Below, piece by piece: positions 55,701 to 64,000 of a DNA stretch of 64,000 nt (positions within the stretch are counted from its first letter, which is position 1; each line of letters begins with the position of its first letter). The notes beneath the pieces are model-generated. The model was not told where the DNA came from. It did no database searches and saw nothing but the letters and a program-made list of their open reading frames with translations. The position numbers and the translations under genes were made by a program. The stretch is from Coffea arabica (taxonomy: Eukaryota > Streptophyta > Magnoliopsida > Gentianales > Rubiaceae), in assembly GCF_036785885.1 (NCBI RefSeq), contig NC_092323.1, positions 17,988,501 to 18,052,500 of the forward strand, in the 5' to 3' direction.

Positions 55701-58195
55701 ATGCATATTCTTATATGCCTTGTACAGCTCCAGCGAAAGATTTGCCATAGCCTCACTTGCATTGACATCAACGAGTTTTACAAGAGAAACAGAGATGCGA
55801 GGCATTCCCTTTGCTTTTTGAGCAATTAATTTTGCATAAGCAGCGCCTGCAAAAGACTTACAGGTGACTCAGAAATCAGATACAAAGTAGAGACACATTC
55901 ATGTAAGCTGACTAAGCATGGGGAAAGCAAAGCAAATCTTGCAGAGAAACAAATACAGGGCAGCAGTTGTCCCATGATTCATGAGGTGAAAATGACAACA
56001 AAAAGACAATATAATTCATTTTTACTGTAATTCACCATTTAAGCGCTCAAATCTAGAAGAAGACATGCCCATTTGGCAGCCAAAATGAACATAACACTTA
56101 GAAACAGCTTTAACTCCGGCAAAGTAAATAGACAGAAATCAATCTATACCATAAAATGGAGCTACTAGATGGTAGGGAAAACTAAATATATCTCATCATC
56201 ATGGTAACCCTACTCTTTCTGTCTCACAGGAAGGAGACAAAACAAAACAAAATATAATTCCCAAGCTTATGATAAAAAAGTACCTTCTCCTATTGAATTC
56301 TCTTGTAATTATTTAGCAAAGATGGTTGCACTTGGGGGAATACACTGCAGATAGAATGGGAAAATTCAAGGAGCTTAGAGCTCCCCAATATCTTCCCCCC
56401 AAAAAAATTTTCCCATGCAAAACTTTCCCCAAAACAAAGAAGGCAGAAAGCAAAAATGCAAAATACGAGGTAAACCAAGGCAAAGAAAGGAAACCAAAAC
56501 AATGTGAAAAATTAAGCCTCATTTACTCAGAAGAAGATATCAGGCCAAGCGATATCTGAACCCTTAACTGCAGTAAATCTAATCCCACAAAAATCAGATC
56601 ATGCAAACGGTATGGTTGGTTTACATTCCATGCATTTAAAATAAGCTTCTAAGTCAGCAACTAAAACAAGAAATGATTCCTCATCATTCTTCAACATGTC
56701 CAACATAGAAGGTTTCATTTAGGGCAGAAACAGAAGGAATACTGACTTTATGCATCAAACCAAAAAGCAAAAGACAGTAAAACACCTCCTGATTTGGATT
56801 CTCCCTCCATAACAAGCTTTACGTCATCAGACTTTATTGAAGCAACCACGTATTCTACAAACTCAGACCAGGATCCACCTATTCCAATGCTGTCCCTCTG
56901 AGAATGAAGAAATTACAACAACGATGAATTTAAAAAAAGGAATCAAAACACAGTAAGTTAATTTTGGGAAGTACCATTCACAAAGAAAGAATTAGGGAAA
57001 GTATAGTTATGTATCCTTTCATGCCATAAGAAAGCAAGGTCCTGTTGGAAAATTGAACAATGACCTTCAAATCTAAGAAAGCAAAGTGTTATTTCTTTTA
57101 GAAACTCAAAACACCAAAAGTAGTCCAAAAACCCATCCCAAAGTTCCATGTGTAATTAGTAACTACCATACCAATGACACCACAGACTAAACTTTTTACT
57201 TGTTTAATAATGAACTTTAATCGTTAATTACTCAAAATGTCCAAATCAGTATCAAATCAACCTCCTGTAATGTCTGATTCTAATGGAAATTAAGAGGGTC
57301 AACAGATTTTTCTTTAGCAGATTCTTCTTAAAAGATGTCCCACCTGATCCATTGAGCTCAAAATTAGCAATCATAGAAAGCTTATACTCGAGATTTCAAG
57401 TTTTTAATATCTCCACAGAGTGAGTTCCTACAAGACTCGAATCAAGTAGCAAAAAATTGGGCATAGTCATTACATGCATATTTTGGCACATGTTCTACAA
57501 ATTTTTATACTTTTTGCAATCAAAAGATTGTATGTGTTTTCCCAACCTTGAAAGTTTTCAAAAAATTTCTGAATTTTGGCAACAAAGGTGTGCTAACAAT
57601 ACTTTGTTTATGCAGATTCTGACTAAATGACACTGCTATAGTTCTACATTGCACTCATTTTCAATGCGTTTTAAGTTGGAAGCCTAACTTCTCTCACTTT
57701 TAAACGCACATCTCAACCATCCAACAAGCAATTTGTACCTCCTTTAAGAATCTTAATCAATTTATTCACTTACTCTAATAATGTACTATCAATTACTTCT
57801 TTACATTCCCTATTTCTCTTCCAATCTTTAGCTGCCCACAACTTAAACAATGATTCAAAAAGCTGCCAAAGAAACTCCTTCATCTAAGAGTTGTACGTCA
57901 TGCTACCATAGGTGTACATCATCAACAGAATTTTTTTTTTTAAAAAAAAAAAAGGAACCCTTAAACCAAGAAAAAAGATCAGATTGACCATGTCTTCAAG
58001 TTGGCTATGAGATTTAACCGCTGCCCAGGTGTTGGAATGGAAGTCACTGACATGGATGCGGAGGGTAGATGGGTTATTTGGCAGGGGACCAGCAAGGAAG
58101 AGGAAAGGCTCCAAAGGTGTCGTTTGCTGAGGAGCTGAACACCACTCTGCTTTCAGCTGCCCAAATACGGGTTCCATTTCCTCAAACCCCATCAT
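52763..58195 (-). CDS. Seven-exon coiled-coil protein, possible XRCC4/PAXX superfamily
   Basis: Exons from the start: 58195-57989, 56897-56786, 55846-55685, 54940-54894, 54232-54106, 52953-52887, 52814-52763. All junctions are GT-AG, phases agree, and the total is 774 bp (257 aa). The N-terminal half looks like a small beta-rich head: EPFLFLAGPLPNNPSTLRIH, DFHSNTWAAVKS, RDSIGIGGSWSEFVEYVVAS, DDVKLVMEGES. A long helical region follows (ASEAMANLSLELYKAYKNMH ... ETLQKQLNSMLFSKKQKLQK), then a polar linker with TTRVVPAYRRAKVRG and an acidic end DSDDDDA. Head plus coiled coil plus tail is the build of the XRCC4/XLF/PAXX family of DNA end-joining factors. I recall similar conserved plant proteins, but the name is inference. 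The gene looks intact. Introns carry only AT-rich filler. Confidence 0.85.
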
Positions 58196-59529
58196 CCCTT
58201 TTATTTATCTCTGTCCACAAACAATAAAAATTCAGCGGAATTTAGATGCTTGAATTCAAACCTATCGTCTGAAATTCATCAAGAATGTCATACAATCACA
58301 CACATAGAAGTGCGTTGTGTGTGAGAATTTGAACAGTGAATAAACTATACCTGGAAAAATAGGTGCTGAGAGGAAAAAGGGCAACAAAGTTTTGGGTTTT
58401 GGGTTTTGGCAAGAAAAATGTGTTAAATGCAACAATCCCCTGATTTTTTGTAACGGCTGTAGTATCTACCAACTAGATACGAGAACAACTCAAGTTCTCC
58501 GTTGATGCCAAGTGTCAAGGTGTCATTGTAGGAAGCAATTTTCGTTTCTTTATTTTGGTCATTAAAGAGTGAGAAATGTTTATTTGAGCCTTGGTGTCCA
58601 AATTCAAAGGTTTAATAGTTCCTTACTATTTAGGGTAGAGAACAACTCAAGTTCTCCATTGATGCCAAGTGTCAAGGTGTCATTGTAAGAAGCAATTTTC
58701 GTTTCTTTATTTTGGCCATTCAAGAGTGAGAAATGTCTATTTGAGCCTTGGTGTCCAAATTCAAAGGCTTAATAGTTCCTTCCTATTTAGGGGCTAATTG
58801 GTAAAAATGATTTAATTATTTTCATTTGTTCCTTTTGTTTGGTTTTTAATTGGTGGGAAAGGTCAATTGAATCCTTTTATGAAAACTAGCTCTTTAAATA
58901 GTTGCTAACTATTTAGGGTTATTTTTGTACATTTGAAATTATTTCTTTTATAATTTTTTGATCAAATACAAATAGTTGTTGACTATTTGTGGGTCCTTTT
59001 ATCACATGGGCTGTTTTTGGATTAATTAAGATAATGGAGTCAGTCTTATTAGTATAACTCATGTTAGACCCGTTAGTTAGTGAAGCACCATAATTAACAA
59101 GTGGTTAGTTTAACACTTAGCCCTAATGATTCTCTATTAATCATCATTTTTGGTCGTTGTTTAGCTTTCAAAACCAGAATTTCCTTCCCCTGTCTTTCGG
59201 TGAGATAGGTACCAATAAGTCTGCAAAATCTTCACTTTTCTACCAATTCCTCCAACAACTAATTGTACTTCATTTTGATTGCAACCCAAAAAATCCTCCA
59301 CATACACGTGAAGATTTCTTTTGCCCCCAAAATCAGTTCAGTGATATTTCTTTTCCCTCAAAATCAGCTCACTTTAGGGATGAATCCGGTACCAATTTAT
59401 CAATCATTTTGGTACTTGGTTTGAATTTAGCACTGAAACTCTCCTCTTTTCCCGGTATTTGATTTGAAGTGATGTTTACTTTCAAAAAAGAATTTTTAAT
59501 CATGTATGGTACAAGTACAGAAAATATAT
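58196..59529. promoter_or_regulatory. Upstream region of the minus-strand gene, with tandem duplication
   Basis: No supported gene. It should carry the promoter of the minus-strand coiled-coil gene. A 157-bp tandem duplication lies at 58481-58794. A plus-strand frame near 59157-59462 starts at TTG and matches nothing I know. Confidence 0.5.
58481..58794 (+). repeat. 157-bp tandem duplication, two copies
   Basis: GAGAACAACTCAAGTTCTCC starts at 58481 and again at 58638. The two 157-bp units differ at only a few sites. Each unit begins with a small palindrome (GAGAACAACTCAAGTTCTC). It lies about 290-600 bp upstream of the minus-strand gene start. Confidence 0.9.
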
Positions 59530-59553
59530 GTATGTTTCATTTTCCTCACGTTA

Positions 59554-59561
59554 AAACCCTA
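59554..59561 (+). promoter_or_regulatory. Telo-box AAACCCTA in the P2 leader
   Basis: AAACCCTA is the telo-box typical of plant ribosomal protein gene promoters and leaders near the transcription start. Here it lies 69 bp before the P2 start codon and inside the presumed retrocopied leader. Confidence 0.6.
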
Positions 59562-59629
59562 TCCTCGGGCGCTGCAGCCGATCAGCAATCAATCTCTCCA
59601 TTCTTCTGGATTTCCACTGTATCTCAGAG

Positions 59630-59971
59630 ATGAAGGTGGTCACCGCATATTTGTTGGCCTTGTTGGGAGGAAACACCTGTCCCTCTGCCAAGGATATTAA
59701 GGCCATCCTTGCTTCCATTGGAGCTGATGTTGATGATGAAAAAATCGATTTGCTTTTATCTCAAATGGATGGTAAGGATATCACAAAGATGATTGCAGCT
59801 AGTAGGGAGAAGTTGGCTTCAGTACCCGCTGGTGGTGGTGCTGGTGTTGCAGTTGCTGCTGCTGCAGCTGGAGGTGCTGCCGCTGCACCTGCTGCTGAGG
59901 ATAAGAAAGAGGAGAAAGTAGAAGAGAAAGAGGAGTCCGATGATGATATGGGCTTCAGTCTTTTTGACTAA
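59630..59971 (+). CDS. RPP2: 60S acidic ribosomal protein P2, intronless
   Basis: 113 residues, the usual P2 length. The N-terminal helical domain [20 protein letters not shown] starts at residue 1, with [20 protein letters not shown] (residues 26-45) as part of the dimerisation domain. An Ala/Gly hinge and an acidic segment [19 protein letters not shown] follow. The C-terminus [11 protein letters not shown] is the conserved motif that contacts elongation factors. P1/P2 dimers form the lateral stalk of the large ribosomal subunit. No intron interrupts the gene. It is flanked by a 9-bp direct repeat GTATGTTTC (59530-59538 and 60139-60147), with an A-run at 60130-60137 before the downstream copy, the signature of a processed retrocopy. 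The frame is intact, so it could be a functional retrogene. Confidence 0.92.
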   Translation: MKVVTAYLLALLGGNTCPSAKDIKAILASIGADVDDEKIDLLLSQMDGKDITKMIAASREKLASVPAGGGAGVAVAAAAAGGAAAAPAAEDKKEEKVEEKEESDDDMGFSLFD

Positions 59972-60147
59972 GGAGTATCAAAGTGCTGGTCTTTTTCATT
60001 TAGAAGTTTCGTTATGTTTTTGTTTCTGTTTAGTATTAGTTGGTGTCCCTGATTTTGCTTAGGAAATGAGTGACAGAGATACGACATTCTTGTTCTGAAA
60101 CAAGCTTTTTTTCCATCATATTGTTGCTTAAAAAAAAGGTATGTTTC

Positions 60148-61030
60148 TATCTTCTTTCCTTCTATTCTGAACTGCAATTTTCAGTTTGAATGTTGTTGCC
60201 TTCTATTAATTGCCTTCTGTTAATTAAAGACCACCATGTGTTTGATGTTATGGATAAAAGAATCACTATGATGGTAATTTTGTGGATTAGCTTATGTTTG
60301 ATTTTCCTCTGTTTTTAATTTCAAATGTTGCATGATGATTTTAGCTGTTTGTTATGAATTGGAAGCTAGATTCACATATGTCTTTGCACAAATTAAATGA
60401 AGCGTTAATAATTCAGCAGACTCGCTAAATACTCCAAACGAGTCGGTCTTCTCAGGTACGGATGGCTTTATGCTCAAAACATTTGTTTTCAAACCAAATC
60501 AAATACGCTACTATTATCGACTATTCACATCACACTAGCACGCAGCGAGTTTTGGTTAACCATTTATCCAATTTTGCCGCTTTTAGTTTCCCGTTTCAAG
60601 TTATACGGCACAAACATCTTTTAAGGCTCGTATTGTATTCCGGCATTGGACACAAATGACAGACAAAAAATCTGCTAAGCAAAGGCTATGATGTTTGAGC
60701 AGCTTCCATGTTTTATACTACTCAATTTCATTTTCTACATTCTTTTTTAGACTTTTACTTTTTTCCATTTGGACAGCAATTTTCTACATTCTTTTTTAGA
60801 CTTTTTACTTTTTTTCATGGTTAGTTTATGTAATTTACGGTTGTGATTTGCATATTATTTACCTCTTGAACCTATATATACATTATGACATTTTAGCAAA
60901 TTATCCTCGTTGTTACAGCAAATTCAAAAAATAAAAAAATCAATAAATAGTAATTTTTTAATCCATAATTAAGTTGGTCATATCAGTGTGTAGGCCAGTG
61001 CGTAGCACGGCCGAACCCATGCTAGTTTAT
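60148..61030. other. Intergenic, ending in a possible Helitron terminus
   Basis: No gene is seen. A 51-bp stretch (CATTCTTTTTTAGACTTTT) is repeated at about 60740 and 60788. The right edge carries the Helitron-like hairpin described separately. Confidence 0.5.
60993..61025 (+). mobile_element. Helitron-like 3' end: hairpin plus CTAG
   Basis: GGCCAGTGC-GTA-GCACGGCC (60993-61012) folds into an 8-bp stem with one bulged A. CTAG at 61022-61025, followed by T, lies 9 bp further on. A short hairpin shortly before CTRR, inserted next to T, is the Helitron 3' end rule. I could not find the 5' TC end, so the element length is unknown. Confidence 0.5.
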
Positions 61031-62446
61031 TGATCATCGAAGAGGTATACCTTGCATGTATGCCACATGGCTACCGAACTGCACCAGCTCGATTACTAAG
61101 TTGGCCTTGAATTCGAACTCATTAGTTCTCTTTGAATCAAGAGCAGGTAAAAAAGGATAAACTTGTGGCTCACAGAAGTAAGTGTAACATTAACCAACAA
61201 ATGATAATGACTATCTTTATCAGACTAAGGATGGAAAATCGTCATCTACACTAATATTTATTCAACCAAATTATGGACTAATGTTTACCCAACCAAACTA
61301 AAAGATTGAATCTCTATCTCTTCAACACATGCCATAAGGTAAGGCATTTGAAACACAATACACACTATTAAACTCTTATAATTTTCGGCAATTGAAAACT
61401 GACTTAAACATCGAAGTGACCTTAGAAACTTGATCCTAAGATTCCCGACCAATTGATTCTTTTCTTATAGGTTTCTTAGAGAGTTATGCATTCACATGAT
61501 CGAACTCCCTACCTTTCACATGACCGAACTCCCAGCCTGTCTTTCTAGTTTAGCTTGGAAAGAAGAAGTACTACTTCAACAATTGGCGTCATCTGTAGGA
61601 GCAAAGAAAAATAATTTTCTTATGGCAAAATCTCGTACTAAGAAGACTATTGGAAATACTAATCAAAGTAATCCCAAAGAAGCTCATGACAATCCTGGAT
61701 AAACTTAGGACAACAATGATGATCAGATTTCAAAAGAGAAGAAAGAATGAATTCTGAAATTTTGTATTAGATAACCTCTCTTTATTTGAGGACATTGTTC
61801 ACCAAATGAAAGGAAAAGGCAAGGCGAAAGAAGTGCAAAATTCAAAAGCTGTAATAAAGAGAAAGGAAGGGCAAGCTTTATCCTCCAAAAATAACTCAGA
61901 TGATCACCCTCCTTAGAGGAAGCGGGTTCAATCCCCTCTTAGGGAGCACATTCTATTTTAGAAGCTGGTCAACATCACTCACATCACTTTCATGCTCGGT
62001 CTACAAGAAGTTATTTGAAGTGTCGCATGCCCAAGGATCCAATTTGGGATAAACTCGATTTGATCCTATAGCCACCAGTATGAAAACCTTTACACAATTT
62101 CCCTATTTGTTAAGCAAATTAAGGATTATCCTCTGTCGAGGAGATTCAAAATTAGTATCATGGATATGTATGATGCATCTACAGATCTAGAGGATCACTT
62201 GTTCAGGTTTCTTACTCACATGCAGTTGGAAACTGCTGCAAACAAAATTTGTTGTAAAACTTTCCCAATGTTCTTGAAGGGAAGGACTCGGCTTTGGTTT
62301 CAAGAATTGCCTCTAGGGTTAGTCAAGTCTTTCTCTAAATTAACAAGGTAGTTTGCAATATAGTTTGTCCCTTCTAAAGTTTATTCCAAGAATGTAGCAC
62401 ATTTAATAGTGATAAAGCAAAGGCATGATGAGTGTCTCATGAAATA
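61031..62446 (+). mobile_element. Gypsy-type retroelement fragment: LTR, primer site, gag
   Basis: A presumed LTR (TGATCATCG ... CTTCAACA, about 61031-61581) is followed by TTGGCGTCATCTGTAGGAGC, a primer-site region similar to the TTGGCGCC-type sites of some Gypsy elements. Gag begins further on. The fragment is cut at 62446 by the Copia insertion. The LTR left border is inferred only from a TG start. Confidence 0.6.
62050..62446 (+). pseudogene. Gypsy gag (Retrotrans_gag) relic
   Basis: The reading MDMYDASTDLEDHLFRFLTH, ANKICCKTFPMFLKGRTRLW, then FVPSKVYSKNVAHLIVIKQ and RHDECLMKY is the standard plant Gypsy gag pattern. Two in-frame TAG codons (62349-62351 and 62358-62360) separate LTR from FVPSK. 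The homology stops exactly at the left end of the Copia LTR. Confidence 0.82.
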
Positions 62447-62674
62447 TGTAAAACCAGAAGAATTGGGAAAAGTTTCATGATTTTCTCATTGTCATCTGCT
62501 CTATATATACAAGTACAATGTGCATCAGGCTCCCGTGACTTCAGCCCCAATTTACCTAATTATGTGCAATTACCAATACTACCAAATATAGATAGATACT
62601 ATAAACACAAGATACCCGAAACTGCAGCCGAGACTCCTTCACTAAACTGCAGCCGAGACTACTTCACTAATACA
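62447..62674 (-). mobile_element. Copia 3' LTR (228 bp)
   Basis: Read on the minus strand it begins TGTATTAGTG, directly after a polypurine tract (TTGAGGGGG), and ends GGTTTTACA; TGTA...TACA ends match LTR rules. It starts 5 bp after the stop codon of the Copia polyprotein. The TSD partner is outside the window; the left candidate is AAATA (62442-62446). A TATATATA word lies inside. Confidence 0.75.
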
Positions 62675-62679
62675 CCCCC

Positions 62680-64000
62680 TCAAGTTGGAGCATGAAGATC
62701 AGAAATGCCCAACTTGCAAAGAATGTCATCAAACGAACGTTTGCCAAGAGCCTTGGTTAGGATATCAGCGAGTTGGTGAGACGAGGATACAAATTGGGGA
62801 AGAATGATACCACGACGAATCTCATCACGAACAAAGTGACAATCAACTTCGATGTGCTTGGTGCGTTCATGAAACACAGGGTTGTGAGCAAGATGAAGAG
62901 AAGACTGGCTATCACAATAAATCCGCATAGGAGATGAGTGAGGGACGCCAAGAGAAGCTAACAAACCCTTTAGCCATTTCAATTCACAAGTCGTAGAGGC
63001 CAAAGAACGATACTCTGCCTCAGCCGAAGATCGAGATACGGTATGCTGTTTTTTCGTTTGCCAGGAAATTGGAGAATCCCCAAGAAAGACAAAATATGCC
63101 GTCAAAGAACGTCGAGTCAAAGGGCAACTCGCCCAATCCGCATCACAATAAGCCGTAAGATGAAGAGAGGAATTAGAACGTAGCAAAAGACCTTGCCCAG
63201 GATGAAGTTTTAAGAAACGAACAACCCGAAGGGCCGCCTCCCAATGACTATGCCATGGTTCCTGTAGAAACTGTGCCAAGATATGTACACAGTAAGACAA
63301 TTCAGGGCGAGTAATCGTCAGGTAGATAAGACGACCAATAAGACGCCGATAAAGCATAGAATCAGGAAGGATCTCGTCCTTAGCCAAAGCAAGGTGATGA
63401 TTTTGCTCCATCGGTGTGCCGGCAGGTTTAGCACCTAACAAGCCGGTCTCAGAAATAATATCGAGAGCATACTTTCTCTGACAAAGAAAAATCCCAGTCG
63501 AATTTCGCGCTACTTCAAGACCAAGGAAGTACTTCAATTTACCAAGGTCTTTCATGTGGAAACAATCATTCAAGTAAGTTTTAAACGCATGAATGGCATC
63601 ACTATCATTCCCACCTATCACCAGATCATCCACATAGACCAAAATGGTCAACTGAACTTTGCCACGCCGAAACGTGAACAAAGAATAGTCTGAGCCAGAT
63701 TGCTGAAATCCATATTGAACCAGAGCCGCAGCCAGCTTGGCAAACCAACACCGCGGTGCCTGTCGCAGCCCGTAAAGAGACTTGCGCAGACGACACACTT
63801 TATCCGCTCCGGGTGCCGTAAAACCTGGTGAAAAACGCATATAAACTTCCTCCTCAAGGTCGCCATGCAAAAATGCATTGTGCACATCCATCTGATGCAA
63901 TTCCCACCCACGGATCGCTGCTACTGCCAAGAAGGTACGAACCGTGACCATCTTTGCAGTAGGTGCGAACGTCTCAGTATAATCAAGACCCTCGATCTGA
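62680..64000 (-). CDS. Copia polyprotein, reverse transcriptase and RNase H, partial
   Basis: The frame is open from the right edge of the window to TGA at 62680. It opens with QIEGLDYTETFAPTAKMVTV, then HQMDVHNAFLHGDLEEEVYM, CRLRKSLYGLRQAPRCW, and the catalytic YVDDLVIGG box. PAGTPMEQN, TRPELSYCVHILAQF and RNase H follow (YCDADWASCPLTRRS, SWQTKKQHTVSRSSAEAEYR, YCDSQSSLHLAHNPVFHER, HFVRDEI), ending ADILTKALGKRSF and the C-terminus. No stop or frameshift is visible in 440 codons, so the element is young. Gag, protease and integrase lie beyond the window. It inserted into the Gypsy gag relic. Confidence 0.93.
   Translation of the reverse strand, partial: QIEGLDYTETFAPTAKMVTVRTFLAVAAIRGWELHQMDVHNAFLHGDLEEEVYMRFSPGFTAPGADKVCRLRKSLYGLRQAPRCWFAKLAAALVQYGFQQSGSDYSLFTFRRGKVQLTILVYVDDLVIGGNDSDAIHAFKTYLNDCFHMKDLGKLKYFLGLEVARNSTGIFLCQRKYALDIISETGLLGAKPAGTPMEQNHHLALAKDEILPDSMLYRRLIGRLIYLTITRPELSYCVHILAQFLQEPWHSHWEAALRVVRFLKLHPGQGLLLRSNSSLHLTAYCDADWASCPLTRRSLTAYFVFLGDSPISWQTKKQHTVSRSSAEAEYRSLASTTCELKWLKGLLASLGVPHSSPMRIYCDSQSSLHLAHNPVFHERTKHIEVDCHFVRDEIRRGIILPQFVSSSHQLADILTKALGKRSFDDILCKLGISDLHAPT

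Noticed and set aside
59157-59462. 101-residue frame upstream of the P2 gene
   Set aside because: It starts at TTG, has no recognisable motif, and sits in AT-rich upstream DNA.
1-64000. CRISPR arrays, bacterial operons, riboswitches or phage modules
   Set aside because: There are no regularly spaced repeats or prokaryotic gene layout; introns and plant transposons show that the DNA is nuclear plant sequence.

Overview
The window looks like nuclear DNA of a flowering plant. It is AT-rich, genes are sparse and split by GT-AG introns, and many transposon families with target-site duplications (TSDs) lie between them. Gene content (ribosomal stalk protein P2 with a telo-box leader, a VQ/MKS1-like fragment, an ARMC7-like relic, plant hAT, CACTA, Copia and Gypsy elements) points to a eudicot. 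I cannot name the species.

Layout. 0-4.3 kb: a Mutator-type MITE and an intronless cystatin-like gene. 5-12 kb: two tandem members (A, B) of a small plant family I cannot name, each with two exons and a phase-2 intron. 12-16 kb: a hairpin-ended MITE and a broken ARMC7-like gene. 16.4-21 kb: a block carrying family member C. 22-29 kb: repeats, including a LINE RNase H relic, an orphan retroelement promoter with a tRNA-Met primer site, and two hAT-type MITEs. 29.5-38.1 kb: a three-level nest, CACTA relic > LINE > solo LTR, with TSDs for the two inner elements. 38.9-39.5 and 47.4-52.6 kb: a second, split copy of the 16.4-21 kb block, carrying member D. The gap between its two parts holds a degenerate hAT element with a transposase and a captured VQ-gene fragment. 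52.8-58.2 kb: an intact seven-exon minus-strand gene, assembled here from splice signals, encoding a 257-residue coiled-coil protein of possible XRCC4/PAXX type. 59.5-60.1 kb: an intact intronless P2 gene that looks like a retrocopy. 61-64 kb: a possible Helitron end, a Gypsy gag relic and a Copia element inserted into it that runs off the right edge.

The genes do not form a pathway. The clearest theme is duplication and decay of the A-D family, where paralogous copies act as empty-site controls for dating insertions. Member A has an in-frame TAA that overlaps a good splice donor, which may be a premature stop or an alternative donor. Nothing here is a clear new molecular system. The best leads are the A-D family, the VQ capture by the hAT element, the P2 retrocopy, and a MITE group with hairpin ends and 9-bp TSDs.
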